Source: JAUWTJ01 sp965603015 | GTDB taxonomy: Bacteria; Pseudomonadota; Alphaproteobacteria; M2410 | Length of the DNA stretch: 64,000 nucleotides | Assembly: GCA_965603015.1 (NCBI GenBank) | Contig: CBFDBJ010000002.1 | Location: 1-64,000, forward strand | Reading direction: 5' to 3' | Shown: one piece after another, positions 49,528 to 58,554 of the stretch | Layout of the letters: each line of letters starts with the position of its first letter | Numbering within the stretch: the first letter of the stretch is position 1 | The notes under the pieces: generated by a model | What the model saw: the letters and a program-made list of their open reading frames with translations, nothing else | Told to the model about the DNA's origin: nothing | The model's database searches: none | Program-made: the position numbers and the translations under genes

Positions 49528-49589
49528 ACCCGGAACCGTACAGGCCAGACCACAAGCTCTACAAACGTAACGAATTAAGGCTTAAGACA

Positions 49590-50054
49590 ATGGATCTCCA
49601 CAACCTGGTCAATGCAGACTGCGTCGTGTCTAAATTGAAGGCAAGCAGCAAGAAACAGGCTCTGCAGGAGCTTGCCAACAAGGCGGCCGAAGTGACCGGT
49701 CTGGATGCCGGTGTCATATTCAGCAAACTGCTTGAGCGCGAACGTCTTGGCACCACCGGCGTCGGCCAGGGCATTGCCATTCCGCATGGAAAATTCGAGG
49801 AACTTGACACGGTGCGCGGCCTTTTTGCACGCCTTGAAACACCTATTGATTTTGAAGCTATGGACGACCAGCCGGTCGATCTGATTTTTGTACTGCTTGC
49901 TCCCGAACCATCAGGGGCCGACCATCTCAAGGCGCTCGCCAGGGTCTCGCGACTTCTGCGCGATCAGTCCATATGTGCAAAACTGCGCGGCGCCGACACC
50001 GCCGACGCTCTCTTTGCCCTCCTCACCGAGACAGAAAAAACCCGCGCCGCATAA
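49590..50054 (+). CDS. ptsN: PTS IIA-like nitrogen regulatory protein
   Basis: EIIA-Ntr is the phospho-acceptor of the nitrogen PTS (PtsP-PtsO-PtsN) and regulates potassium transport and stress genes rather than sugar import. The 154-residue product has LKASSKKQALQELANKAAEVTG, ERERLGTTGVGQGIAIPHGKFEELD with the phosphorylated His about residue 66, and IDFEAMDDQPVDLIFVLLAPEPSGADHLKALARVSRLLRDQ, all family hallmarks. Position after hpf supports it. Confidence 0.95.
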   Translation: MDLHNLVNADCVVSKLKASSKKQALQELANKAAEVTGLDAGVIFSKLLERERLGTTGVGQGIAIPHGKFEELDTVRGLFARLETPIDFEAMDDQPVDLIFVLLAPEPSGADHLKALARVSRLLRDQSICAKLRGADTADALFALLTETEKTRAA

Positions 50055-50076
50055 GTGTGACCGTTGGCAAAATTAA

Positions 50077-50376
50077 TCAGTGAACGCTGACGGCGCGCAT
50101 TTCATATTGGCCTGCCGCGGCAAAAGCCGTATCGCGATCATCCAGCAAGGCAACCGGAATGCCGTCGGCCGTGTGAACGGCGAAGAGTTGCATGCCGTCA
50201 GGAATATTGCCAAAGGCATCTGCATCAAAGGCCTTCACTTCCTCAGACGTCACTGACTTCACATAGACGATTTCGCTGATACCCATCATCGCAAGATCAT
50301 GGCTGCCTGCCTTCTGGCCCTCGCGCTCGAGAAACTCTTCAAATTGTTTTTTGTGAGATGTGTTTTTGTCCGTCAT
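50077..50376 (-). CDS. DUF1150 family protein
   Basis: The 99-residue product has the DUF1150 core, MGISEIVYVKSVTSEEVKAFDADAFGNIPDGMQLFAVHTADGIPVALLDDRDTAFAAAGQYEMRAVSVH. The family is restricted to alphaproteobacteria and is regularly encoded beside a small heat-shock protein; its function is unknown. Its start overlaps the Hsp20 stop by 4 bp, so it is coupled to it and should share heat-shock expression. Convergent with ptsN. Confidence 0.92.
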   Translation of the reverse strand: MTDKNTSHKKQFEEFLEREGQKAGSHDLAMMGISEIVYVKSVTSEEVKAFDADAFGNIPDGMQLFAVHTADGIPVALLDDRDTAFAAAGQYEMRAVSVH

Positions 50377-50861
50377 TGGGAACCTCCTGACGATTTGGCC
50401 CCTTCGGCCACCAGTTCTATTTCGCGTAACTCGCCCGGCCCTGAATTTCGTCCATCTGCATTGATCTCGATCGTCTGAACCTGGCTCGCCGGTTTCGGCC
50501 GGGTAAGATCCACATGCAGGAGACCGTTCTCAAGGTCTGCTCCGGCAACATCGATCCCGTCGGCCAGAACAAAGGATCGCTGAAACTGACGTCCCGCGAT
50601 ACCGCGGTATACCCAGGTTCGCTCGGTATCATCGACCTGCTTGCCGCGAATAACCAGTTGATTGTCCTCAACGGTCACCGACAGGTCTTCCTTGGAAAAG
50701 CCGGCTACGGCAAGGGTAATCCGAAGACCACCATCATCAAATTGCTCGATATTATAGGGCGGATAGCCTTCCTGCGGGTGCTTGGCAACCTGGTCGAGCA
50801 GACGCTCGATCTGGTCAAAGCCCAACAGCAGGGGCGAATTGAAATAGCTTTGGCGAGTCAT
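50373..50861 (-). CDS. Hsp20-family small heat-shock protein
   Basis: Small heat-shock proteins hold unfolding proteins for Hsp70-based refolding. The product starts MTRQSYFNSPLLLGFDQIERLLDQVAK, like IbpA/HspH, and has an alpha-crystallin domain YPPYNIEQFDDGGLRITLAVAGFSKEDLSVTVEDNQLVIRGKQ...YRGIAGRQFQRSFVLADGIDVAGADLENGLLHVDL. The ATG at 50861 fits the family start; a longer frame to 50912 exists. No ROSE-type RNA thermometer was recognised in the leader. Confidence 0.93.
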   Translation of the reverse strand: MTRQSYFNSPLLLGFDQIERLLDQVAKHPQEGYPPYNIEQFDDGGLRITLAVAGFSKEDLSVTVEDNQLVIRGKQVDDTERTWVYRGIAGRQFQRSFVLADGIDVAGADLENGLLHVDLTRPKPASQVQTIEINADGRNSGPGELREIELVAEGAKSSGGSQ

Positions 50862-51129
50862 AAGACTACGTAGCCCTCCATAAGAAGCGACAAACCGGCG
50901 GATCCTCCCCAAACTTTGCGGCGAAGGAACCGTTACTTCCCCAATGTGGCGATTTTCTCCATACTTTCAAGGGATTTAGCCCAATTGAAGGCCAAACACT
51001 CCTGATATAGAACTTCCAGCCAGCGTGCAGACATACCGCGTCAACATTCCGGAATTGCCTTTCGGGGTCCAAAGGCGTATGGGGCGAGGCATCAAAACTC
51101 ATTCGCCAGGAACCTTGAATCAAGCGCCT

Positions 51130-52989
51130 ATGGACCTGCCACAGCATCAAAAGACATCCCAAAACCCGGTCATATGGCTGCAGGATCGCGTCGGCGGGAA
51201 AGTTCGCCGCAAGCATTTTCGCGGCTTTGAGGGTGAGATCCGCTGCGACGACCCACAAACCTTTGCTGACACCGCCCGCGAGGCAGAACGGCTGCGCTCT
51301 GAAGGCAAGCATCTTGCCGGCTTCATTTCCTATGAGGCAGGCTATCTCACTGAAGACAGCCTTGCCCGGCTCCTGCCAGACGCCCGTGACGTCCCTCTGA
51401 TCTGGATGGGTGTTTTTGACACCGTCGAGGAAGAAATCATCGCACCGCGTCCGTCAAATCCGCCAGCCGGACAAATGGCCGGGCCCGGGGTGAATGCCAT
51501 CGAAACGCTTGATGCAGAACTGACCCGCAAGGACTACACCGGCGCGATCAACCGGACCCTCGACTACATCAAGGCAGGTGACATCTATCAGGCCAATTTC
51601 ACGTACCGCTCGTCTTTTAACTGGTCCGGCGATCCACTTGATCTCTTCGAGAGTTTGACTGCAACCCAGCCCGTCCCCTATGCCGCCTACATCGACACCG
51701 GCCAGGAAATTATTCTTTCCCTCTCGCCGGAACTCTATTTTGATATTTCAGGTAGCATCATCCGTGTACGGCCCATGAAGGGCACGGCGCGGCGCGGGCG
51801 AACCACCGATGAGGATCGCCGTCTGGCTGACGCTCTGGCCCGCGACCCCAAGGAGCGTGCCGAGAACCTCATGATCCTCGACCTGATGCGCAACGATCTG
51901 TCCCGCATCACCGCGCCCGGCAGCGTCAAGGTGCCCAAACGGTTCACCGTCGAGCGCTATCGCACAGTGCATCAAATGACCTCCAGCGTTGAGGCGCGCC
52001 TCCAGCCCGGCACAGATTTCCCCGCACTACTGGGTGCCCTGTTCCCTTGCGGGTCCGTAACAGGCGCCCCCAAGGTACGCGCCATGGAAATCATATCCGA
52101 GCTCGAACACAGCCCGCGCGGGGTCTATACCGGCGCCATCGGCCATCTGGAGCCCGGCGGAGACGCCACCTTCAATGTTGCCATTCGCACTTTGACCCTG
52201 AAACCTCAAGGTGAGACCAGGCAACAATGGCGCGGCAGTGTCGGGGTTGGCGGCGGCATCGTCTATGATTCCACGCCTGAACGGGAATTTGAAGAATGCC
52301 AGGTCAAGATTGCCTTCCTCGACAGATCCGGCAAAGAGCCCGTCGAGCTTATCGAGACCATGAAAGCCGAAGCGGGCGAAGTCTATCTTCTGGACGAACA
52401 TCTCGCTCGTCTCGAAGATTCCGCCCGCTATTTCGACTTTCCTTGCGCGGTAGAGACCACAAGAGACTCTATTGAAGCCAGAGCAACATCGCTTGGCTCG
52501 GGGTCCTGGCGCCTGCGCCTTCTGCTCAGTGCCGATGGTTCAATCGACCTCACCGACGCGCCCCTGGAGGACCGCCAGGCACCGCTGCGCTTTACCATCG
52601 CGTCGCAACCGGTCTTCTCGAGCGATCCTTTCCTGTTTCACAAAACCACCCGCCGCGCGCTCTTCGATGAAACCCTTGCAGCCGAAGCCGCCCGCAGCGG
52701 TGCCGATGAAGTCCTCTTCCTCAATGAACGCGGCGAGCTGACGGAAGGATCAAGGTCCAATGTCTTTCTGCGCAAGGACGGCATCCTCCTTACGCCGCCG
52801 CTCGCCAGCGGCTGCCTCCCGGGAACCTTGCGCGCCCATCTGCTCGGCGATCCGGGTACTCAAATTGTCGAGCAGGTGCTAACCCTCTCGGATCTCGATA
52901 CATGCGATGAAATCCTCTTCGGCAATTCCGTCCGCGGTCTGGAACCTGCCATTCTCGTTTCCGAGGGTCTGCGCATTGCCAGCGAATAG
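51130..52989 (+). CDS. pabBC: Aminodeoxychorismate synthase component I fused to aminodeoxychorismate lyase (PabB-PabC)
   Basis: The fusion makes 4-aminobenzoate for folate: PabB aminates chorismate and PabC releases pyruvate. The first 400 residues form a chorismate-binding domain (IKAGDIYQANFTYR, RVRPMKGTARRG, ENLMILDLMRNDLSRI, TVHQMTSSVEARL, PCGSVTGAPKVRAMEIISELE, GGGIVYDSTPEREFEEC). About 405-619 is a fold-type IV PLP aminotransferase/lyase domain (YLLDEHLARLEDSARYF, FHKTTRRALFDETL, EVLFLNERGELTEGSRSNVFL, PLASGCLPGTLR). The same fusion is common in proteobacteria. ATG at 51130 is chosen; an in-frame ATG at 51079 is possible. The glutaminase PabA is not in the window. Confidence 0.93.
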   Translation: MDLPQHQKTSQNPVIWLQDRVGGKVRRKHFRGFEGEIRCDDPQTFADTAREAERLRSEGKHLAGFISYEAGYLTEDSLARLLPDARDVPLIWMGVFDTVEEEIIAPRPSNPPAGQMAGPGVNAIETLDAELTRKDYTGAINRTLDYIKAGDIYQANFTYRSSFNWSGDPLDLFESLTATQPVPYAAYIDTGQEIILSLSPELYFDISGSIIRVRPMKGTARRGRTTDEDRRLADALARDPKERAENLMILDLMRNDLSRITAPGSVKVPKRFTVERYRTVHQMTSSVEARLQPGTDFPALLGALFPCGSVTGAPKVRAMEIISELEHSPRGVYTGAIGHLEPGGDATFNVAIRTLTLKPQGETRQQWRGSVGVGGGIVYDSTPEREFEECQVKIAFLDRSGKEPVELIETMKAEAGEVYLLDEHLARLEDSARYFDFPCAVETTRDSIEARATSLGSGSWRLRLLLSADGSIDLTDAPLEDRQAPLRFTIASQPVFSSDPFLFHKTTRRALFDETLAAEAARSGADEVLFLNERGELTEGSRSNVFLRKDGILLTPPLASGCLPGTLRAHLLGDPGTQIVEQVLTLSDLDTCDEILFGNSVRGLEPAILVSEGLRIASE

Positions 52990-53039
52990 GACAGGCGACT
53001 AAACCGGGGCGCCGCGGCTCGATCAGACACATCGCACCA

Positions 53040-53759
53040 TCAAATTGGCAGCAGCTCGCGCAGTGCTTCGTACTTACCAAAATAAATCAGGGTAAATCCG
53101 ATGGTGTCGACAAAACCATGTACCAAAATATTGAGCCAGATGTTGCGCCCGTTAAAAAGATAGAGGATGCCAAAAAACAATCCCATAAGCCCGGTCATGA
53201 TCATACCCGTTGGCCCTTGATAAAAATGGGACAATCCGAAGACAATCGATGAGACTATTACCCCGAGGATATATCCGATAGTTTTGCCGCCCAGTAGACG
53301 CCCTACTTCCTGAACCAGATAACCGCGAAAAAACATTTCCTCAAGAAATCCGCCGACGATCCAGCCGACGGCAAGCATCACGGCCGTATTGACAAGATTG
53401 CCCTTGAGCGCTTCGAAAGCGGAAAAGTCAGATTTGTCCCCGGTCAGGGTCTCGACAAAAGGCTCGATGAAAACACTCGATCCGATTTCAAAAACGAAGG
53501 CCAGAAGGATGGCAAGACCGAAAACCCTGCGCCAGCTTTGCGGGCGCCTGAACCCCAACCTGCCGAACCCCTCATGTCTGAGGACAGAGACAACAAGCAC
53601 AAGCAAGAATCCCGCAAGCACCGGAATATTGGCCCACGGGCCGGACGCAAAGACCACAAGGCTTGCAACAATCAGCAAAAGGATTGGCCCGCTAACCTGC
53701 ACCCGATCGAACCGTGATGAGAACCATTGTCGGAAAGACAATCTTTCAGTGTCTGTCAT
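53040..53759 (-). CDS. CPBP-family intramembrane metalloprotease
   Basis: This 239-residue integral membrane protein has about six to seven membrane helices. The CPBP (CAAX protease and bacteriocin-processing) motifs are present: GGFLEEMFFRGYLVQEV (EExxxR), FGLSHFYQG (FxxxH) and WLNILVHGFVDTIGF (HxxxD). Family members cleave prenylated or short peptide substrates inside the membrane; the substrate here is unknown. It is convergent with pabBC and has no operon partner. Confidence 0.88.
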   Translation of the reverse strand: MTDTERLSFRQWFSSRFDRVQVSGPILLLIVASLVVFASGPWANIPVLAGFLLVLVVSVLRHEGFGRLGFRRPQSWRRVFGLAILLAFVFEIGSSVFIEPFVETLTGDKSDFSAFEALKGNLVNTAVMLAVGWIVGGFLEEMFFRGYLVQEVGRLLGGKTIGYILGVIVSSIVFGLSHFYQGPTGMIMTGLMGLFFGILYLFNGRNIWLNILVHGFVDTIGFTLIYFGKYEALRELLPI

Positions 53760-53952
53760 ATTACCCCCGCTATTTCAGCCACTATGCAAAATAAGTACCT
53801 CCCAATGCAAGACTGACACCGAAAGTATCAACATTTGACGCCTTATTCACGGCCCGACAGGCTCGCCCTTGACGCACCTGTGACGGCCATCCGGCAAAAC
53901 ACACTCCGAATTCAAAGTTATCCCGAACGGGATATCAAACAGGAGTGATGTC

Positions 53953-54300
53953 ATGCATATTGAAATTCCCCTTCTGGGCCTCGCGCTCTACCTTCTATTC
54001 TGGGACAAACTGCCGAACTGGGGCACGTGGTTTAACTGGATCGTGGGTCACATGCCCCGCTGCGTTCAATACCTCTACACGAAATGGCATTGCGCCTATT
54101 GCAGCGGGTTCTGGCTTGGTCTGGCCCTTCATGGCATCACCGGCATGTGGTTCCTTCCCGAACTGCAAACCCTGCCGCACTATTGGGGACCAGCCGGCCC
54201 CTTCATTGGGTGGTTCCTCGATGCCCTCGCCGTCGCCACGGTAATTTTTATCTCGAAGACACTCTTCGACATGATCAAGCGTATTGGCAAAGCGGCCTAA
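53953..54300 (+). CDS. Small membrane protein with CAYCSGFW motif
   Basis: The 115-residue product has hydrophobic segments at about 4-18 (EIPLLGLALYLLFWD) and 84-103 (FIGWFLDALAVATVIFISKT) and a middle section with HCAYCSGFWLGLAL, where Cys and His could bind metal; such 'C-x-x-CSGFW' motifs are found in small membrane proteins linked to phage lysis or DUF1360-like groups. AGGAG precedes the ATG by 9 bases. Its stop overlaps the convergent SARP-like gene by 4 bp. Function unknown. Confidence 0.6.
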   Translation: MHIEIPLLGLALYLLFWDKLPNWGTWFNWIVGHMPRCVQYLYTKWHCAYCSGFWLGLALHGITGMWFLPELQTLPHYWGPAGPFIGWFLDALAVATVIFISKTLFDMIKRIGKAA

Positions 54301-56312
54301 TCGGGCACGCCTGCCTTCTTGAGTCCCTCGATGTAGTGCTCCCGCTGTTCGTCGATTTCCAGATAGAACAAACGATCCCGTGCAAATGAACATGTAAAGG
54401 CCGGATTGAGACGCAAGAGGTCACGGCAAGCCTCTTGCGCTTCGGCTGTCCGGCCCAGGTGTCCGAGCGCCGCCGTCAGGACCGCATTGGCCCAGTAGTG
54501 TGAGTTGGGCACGCGGGCGGCCTGTGCGCCCCAGTCGGCGGCCTTCTCGTGATCTTTCCTGAAGAGATGCGCAACAGCCCCGTACATCAAAAACGCCCAG
54601 CGATAGGGGTCATTGGGGCTGAGGCGAATGGCTTCCTCGAACCGCGCGACTGATTCCTCAAGTCGCCCGGCATAGGCCAGCGAATCGCCAAGCCCGCAGT
54701 GCGCCTGCGCCATGGTCGGATTGAGTCTGGTGGCTGTTTCGAGGGCACTGAGCGAGGCTTCATATTCCCCGCGCGCAAGATGAGCGCGGCCAAGGGCAAA
54801 ATGGGCAATGGCATCGCGATCGTCAAACCGGGTTGCCTTCTTTGCCAGCGCCAGCGCTTCATCGAGAAGGCCTGATGTCTCGTCCGCCTCAAAATAAATC
54901 GTACCGATCACCATGGCATAGGAAAGCCGCGCATAGGCAGCACCAAAGTTGGGGTCCAGATCAATTGCCCGCCGGAAGAGATCTTGCGCCTCCGCATTGC
55001 TTTGCTTGCCAAACTCGTATTGCGTCGCGAGGCCAAGGTGATAGCAATCCCAGGCACTCATGTGCCTGTTTTCAATATGACGCGCCCGCTGGCCTTCAAT
55101 ACTTGTGAGCTCGGCTTCAAGTGTTGCCGCGATAATCTCCGTGAGTTCATCCTGAACCGCCAGCAGGTCTTCAACGCGGCGATCATAACGCTGAACCCAG
55201 AGATATTTTCGCGAGCGCAAATCTATAAGCTGAACAGTCAGGCGGAGGCGATCTCCAGATTTTCGCAATGTGCCCTCGACCCCGTATTCAGCGCCTTCAT
55301 CGGTCGCACGTTTTTGCATCTCCCGGGGATTATCCGCGGGAGACAGGCGCGCACTCAAGGCAATGACCGAAAGCCAGCGATACCTGGCAAGCGCTGTTGT
55401 CAGGTCTTCGGTCACGGCTTCACCGGTGAAATCGCCATCATCGTTATTACCCAGGGTGCCAAAGGGGAAAACCGTAAGGGTTGGCATTGATAGTGCTGAA
55501 GATTGGGCGAAAAAAGGGCTTGCGGAAACGGGGGCCGGGGCCAAATCTGGATTTGCGGCTGCAAGCTTGACTGGCTCGGCTGCAGGCGCGGCGCCGCGAA
55601 TTTCCTCAACCAGTCGTTTTGTTTCAGCCTCCGGCTCCACGTCGAGCTCTGCCTTCAGAAGCGCGGCACAAGTCTTGTATTGGCGTATGGCAGTAGCCCG
55701 CTGTCCGCTCTGTGCCAGAATACGCATCAACTGACGATGCGACGGCTCACGCAAGGGATCAAAGGCGATGAGACGTTGCGCCGTCTCAATCGCTTCCGCC
55801 GAATTTCCATCCCGGACACGAAACTCAGCTGTCTGACTAAAAACCTTGCAGGCCAGTTCGCCAAACCGGGCGCGCTCTGTGCGAAGCCATTCATCAAACA
55901 GATCGCCCGCACTAAAACCCTCAAGAAGCGCATCGGTGTAAAGTGCTTCGGCCCGGAGCAGGGCTTCCGGTGAAGTTGCTTGCGCCAGGGTTTCAAATGC
56001 ATGCGTGTCAATATCAACCAGATCCGGGTCAAGCCCGACCTGATCAGCATTGGCCCAGAGAACATCCCGCTCCCCGACATTGACTACCTGACGCAGTTTC
56101 GAGACGGCCTGGCGCAGGCTTTGGCGCGCCTGATCATCAAACCGGTCGCCCCACAAAAGGTTGATCAACTTGTTGCGCGATGGCGGCTGGCTCATGTTGA
56201 GCGCAAGGCACGCGAGCAGGGCCTGTTGCTTGGCCCCGGCAACAACAAGGGGCGCTCCGTCCGGTCCGACGACCTGCAGACGGCCAAACAGCTTGATGGA
56301 TAAGCGGCTCAA
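54297..56312 (-). CDS. SARP-like transcriptional regulator with BTAD, TolB-N-like and TPR regions
   Basis: The 671-residue protein starts with a winged-helix OmpR-type domain (LSIKLFGRLQVVGPDGAPLVVAGAKQQALLACLAL...LINLLWGDRFDDQARQSLRQAVSKLRQVV, 1-95), then a bacterial transcriptional activator domain (DTHAFETLAQ...EWLRTERARF...PSHRQLMRILAQSGQRATAIRQYKTCAALLKAELDVEPEAET, 100-230). About 280-395 is the segment usual in adenylate-cyclase-like regulators (LTVFPFGTLGNNDDGDFTGEAVTEDLTTALARYRWLSVIALS...), then five or so TPRs (AQDLFRRAIDLDPNFGAAYARLSYAM and on). There is no cyclase catalytic domain. The target genes are unknown; it is tail-to-tail with the small membrane protein gene and divergent from the DsrE-like gene, a plausible target. 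Confidence 0.82.
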   Translation of the reverse strand: MSRLSIKLFGRLQVVGPDGAPLVVAGAKQQALLACLALNMSQPPSRNKLINLLWGDRFDDQARQSLRQAVSKLRQVVNVGERDVLWANADQVGLDPDLVDIDTHAFETLAQATSPEALLRAEALYTDALLEGFSAGDLFDEWLRTERARFGELACKVFSQTAEFRVRDGNSAEAIETAQRLIAFDPLREPSHRQLMRILAQSGQRATAIRQYKTCAALLKAELDVEPEAETKRLVEEIRGAAPAAEPVKLAAANPDLAPAPVSASPFFAQSSALSMPTLTVFPFGTLGNNDDGDFTGEAVTEDLTTALARYRWLSVIALSARLSPADNPREMQKRATDEGAEYGVEGTLRKSGDRLRLTVQLIDLRSRKYLWVQRYDRRVEDLLAVQDELTEIIAATLEAELTSIEGQRARHIENRHMSAWDCYHLGLATQYEFGKQSNAEAQDLFRRAIDLDPNFGAAYARLSYAMVIGTIYFEADETSGLLDEALALAKKATRFDDRDAIAHFALGRAHLARGEYEASLSALETATRLNPTMAQAHCGLGDSLAYAGRLEESVARFEEAIRLSPNDPYRWAFLMYGAVAHLFRKDHEKAADWGAQAARVPNSHYWANAVLTAALGHLGRTAEAQEACRDLLRLNPAFTCSFARDRLFYLEIDEQREHYIEGLKKAGVPD

Positions 56313-56550
56313 AAGCCTCCCCTTAAACGCATTTCATGTGCAATGGCGCAAAACTACCACCGGCGGACGCGAATTTCTATCCACAAGTTGCACGCCGCTT
56401 GGGCCAGACTTGCAAAATTCGTCCGATTTTTTCCGGTTTGACGGTTTTTTGACGCTTGCCGGCAGTCTGACGTCACAGCGCGGTGACAGGCCCCCGCTAG
56501 AAATGCACCCGTCAAACAGCAAAACAGCAAACCAAACCGGAGACTTTCAA

Positions 56551-56910
56551 ATGACACAAAATATCCTGATCAATAACCAGCATGGCCGTGACGACGTGGA
56601 AAAGGCGACCATCGCCATAACCATCGCCAATGTGGCGTCCACAAAGGACTGCCAGACCATGATGTTCCTGACCTGTGGCGGTCTTGACCTCGTCACCAAA
56701 GGCGGTGCCGAAAACATGCACCTCAAGGGTTACCGCGCTGTGGATGACCTGATGGAAAGCTACATTGGCAACGGCGGCAAGTTCTGGGTCTGCAAGGCCT
56801 GCGCCGACGCCAAGGGCATCACACAGGACGATCTCATTGACGCCGCAACCCTCGCCGGGGCATCCGACACAATCGCCTACCTGGAAGCCGGCGCAAACCT
56901 TCTCATGTAG
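56551..56910 (+). CDS. DsrE-family protein
   Basis: The 119-residue product has NILINNQHGRDDVEKATIAITIANVASTKDCQTMMFLTCGGLDLVTKGGAENMHLKGYRAVDDLMESYIGNGGKFWVCKACADAKGI, the DsrE/DsrF-like alpha/beta fold with a conserved Cys pair (CKAC) at about 81-84. Such proteins bind or relay sulfur, or act as small regulators; no sulfur-oxidation genes are close, but the next gene is a cysteine synthase. The ATG follows GGAGAC. The divergent upstream SARP-like gene could control it; this is inference. Confidence 0.82.
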   Translation: MTQNILINNQHGRDDVEKATIAITIANVASTKDCQTMMFLTCGGLDLVTKGGAENMHLKGYRAVDDLMESYIGNGGKFWVCKACADAKGITQDDLIDAATLAGASDTIAYLEAGANLLM

Positions 56911-57038
56911 CTCTTGTCGTCCCGCCCGAACCTTCAAGCACTACACTTTATGAACTTGACCTCTTGAGGGTAGACTGAAACCATTCCAGATAGTGCCACA
57001 GGCCCGGATCAGCCGGGCAGCAACACCAGGAGATCGCC

Positions 57039-58526
57039 ATGGCGACCTATGCCAATATTCTCAAAACCGTCGGAAATACGCCGATTGTTAAAATCAACAA
57101 GCTCGCCCCGGATCATGTCGATCTCTACGTCAAGGTCGAGGCGTTCAATCCAATGGGGTCCGTCAAGGACCGGCTCGCCCTCGGGGTCATCGAGGCGGCC
57201 GAGAAAGATGGCTCGCTGAAGCCTGGCCAGACAATCGTTGAAGCCACCAGCGGCAACACCGGTATTGGTCTTGCCATGGTCTGCGCCCAGAAAGGCTACC
57301 CCCTCGTCGTCACCATGGCGGAAAGCTTCAGTGTCGAACGCCGCCGTTTGATGCGCTACCTCGGAGCCCAGGTCGTCCTGACCCCGGCGGCGCAGAAAGG
57401 CACCGGCATGCTCAACAAGGCCAAGGAGCTGGCCGACAAACATGGCTGGTTCCTGACCCGCCAGTTTGAAAATGAAGCCAACGCCGATATCCATTCCCGG
57501 ACAACAGCGCCTGAAATTCTTGCCGACTTTGAAGGCAAACGCCTCGACTATTGGGTCACAGGCTTTGGCTCCGGCGGCACGCTCAAGGGTGTCGCCCGCA
57601 CTCTCAAGGCGGCCAGACCCGACATCAAGATTGTCGCGACCGAACCGGAAAACTCGGTGCTGCTCAACTCCGGCATCATTCAGGCCAACAATGACGATGG
57701 CTCGCCGGCAGAAAGCCACCCGGGCTTCCGGCCGCATCTCATGCAGGGCTGGTCACCCGACTTCGTTTCCAAGCTCGCCAGTGATGCTCTGGCCGCGGAC
57801 CTGATCGATGAATTCATGCCGGTCAATGGCGAAGAATCCCTGCAGCTGGCAAAGGCGCTGGCACAGCAGGAAGGTATTTTCTGCGGCATCACCAGTGGCG
57901 CTACTTTTGCCGGAGCGCTTCAGATAGCCAACAAGGCACCCGAAGGGTCGGTTATTGTCTGTATGCTGCCCGATACGGGCGAGCGCTATCTGACGACCCA
58001 GCTGTTTGATGGCATTGAAACAGACATGTCGGATGAGGAAGTGGTCATCTCCAAATCGACACCCGGCTATCGCTTCGATGTATCAACACCTGCCGCTCCT
58101 GCCGGCGACACGCCGCCTGCCCCCGCGGCAAAGGCCGAAGCCGTTTCTTTTGTCGATGAAGTCGTTGGTGACGCGAAAGAACCGGTCGTTCTTTTTGCCC
58201 TTGAGTGGTGTGAGTTCTGCTGGTCGGTTCGCAAGATGTTTGCCGAAACCGGTATCGCCTATCGCTCCATCGACCTCGATTCGGTTGAATATCAAAAGGA
58301 CAATTGGGGCGGCGATATTCGCGGCGCTTTACTAGAGCGGCTTGGTTCTCCCACCATCCCGCAAATCTTTGTCGGCGGCGAATATATCGGCGGCGCCACA
58401 GAGACCTTCGACGCGTTCAATGACGGCGGCCTGCAAAAATTGCTTGAAAAAAATGCCGTCACCTGGGACAAGTCCAGGGACCTGGACGCCTACTCCTTCC
58501 TGCCAAAGTGGCTGGTTCCGCGATAG
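57039..58526 (+). CDS. cysK: Cysteine synthase A fused to a C-terminal glutaredoxin
   Basis: Residues 1-330 are an O-acetylserine sulfhydrylase: NTPIVKINKL, PLP lysine K43 in NPMGSVKDRLAL, TSGNTGIGLAMVCA, the phosphate loop GFGSGGTLKG (175-184), GITSGATFAGAL and PDTGERYLTTQLF. A 40-residue Pro/Ala-rich linker (about 340-375) leads to a glutaredoxin: EPVVLFALEWCEFCWSVRKMFAETGIAYRSIDLDS with active site C391-x-x-C394, SPTIPQIFVGGEYIGGATETFDAFNDGGLQKLL with the cis-Pro loop and GG motif. A linked redox partner could supply reduced sulfide or glutathione-dependent protection to the synthase. GGAG precedes the ATG. The next gene starts 28 bp later on the same strand. Confidence 0.93.
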   Translation: MATYANILKTVGNTPIVKINKLAPDHVDLYVKVEAFNPMGSVKDRLALGVIEAAEKDGSLKPGQTIVEATSGNTGIGLAMVCAQKGYPLVVTMAESFSVERRRLMRYLGAQVVLTPAAQKGTGMLNKAKELADKHGWFLTRQFENEANADIHSRTTAPEILADFEGKRLDYWVTGFGSGGTLKGVARTLKAARPDIKIVATEPENSVLLNSGIIQANNDDGSPAESHPGFRPHLMQGWSPDFVSKLASDALAADLIDEFMPVNGEESLQLAKALAQQEGIFCGITSGATFAGALQIANKAPEGSVIVCMLPDTGERYLTTQLFDGIETDMSDEEVVISKSTPGYRFDVSTPAAPAGDTPPAPAAKAEAVSFVDEVVGDAKEPVVLFALEWCEFCWSVRKMFAETGIAYRSIDLDSVEYQKDNWGGDIRGALLERLGSPTIPQIFVGGEYIGGATETFDAFNDGGLQKLLEKNAVTWDKSRDLDAYSFLPKWLVPR

Positions 58527-58554
58527 AGCAAACCTTCAAGTGTGAGTAAGGACT

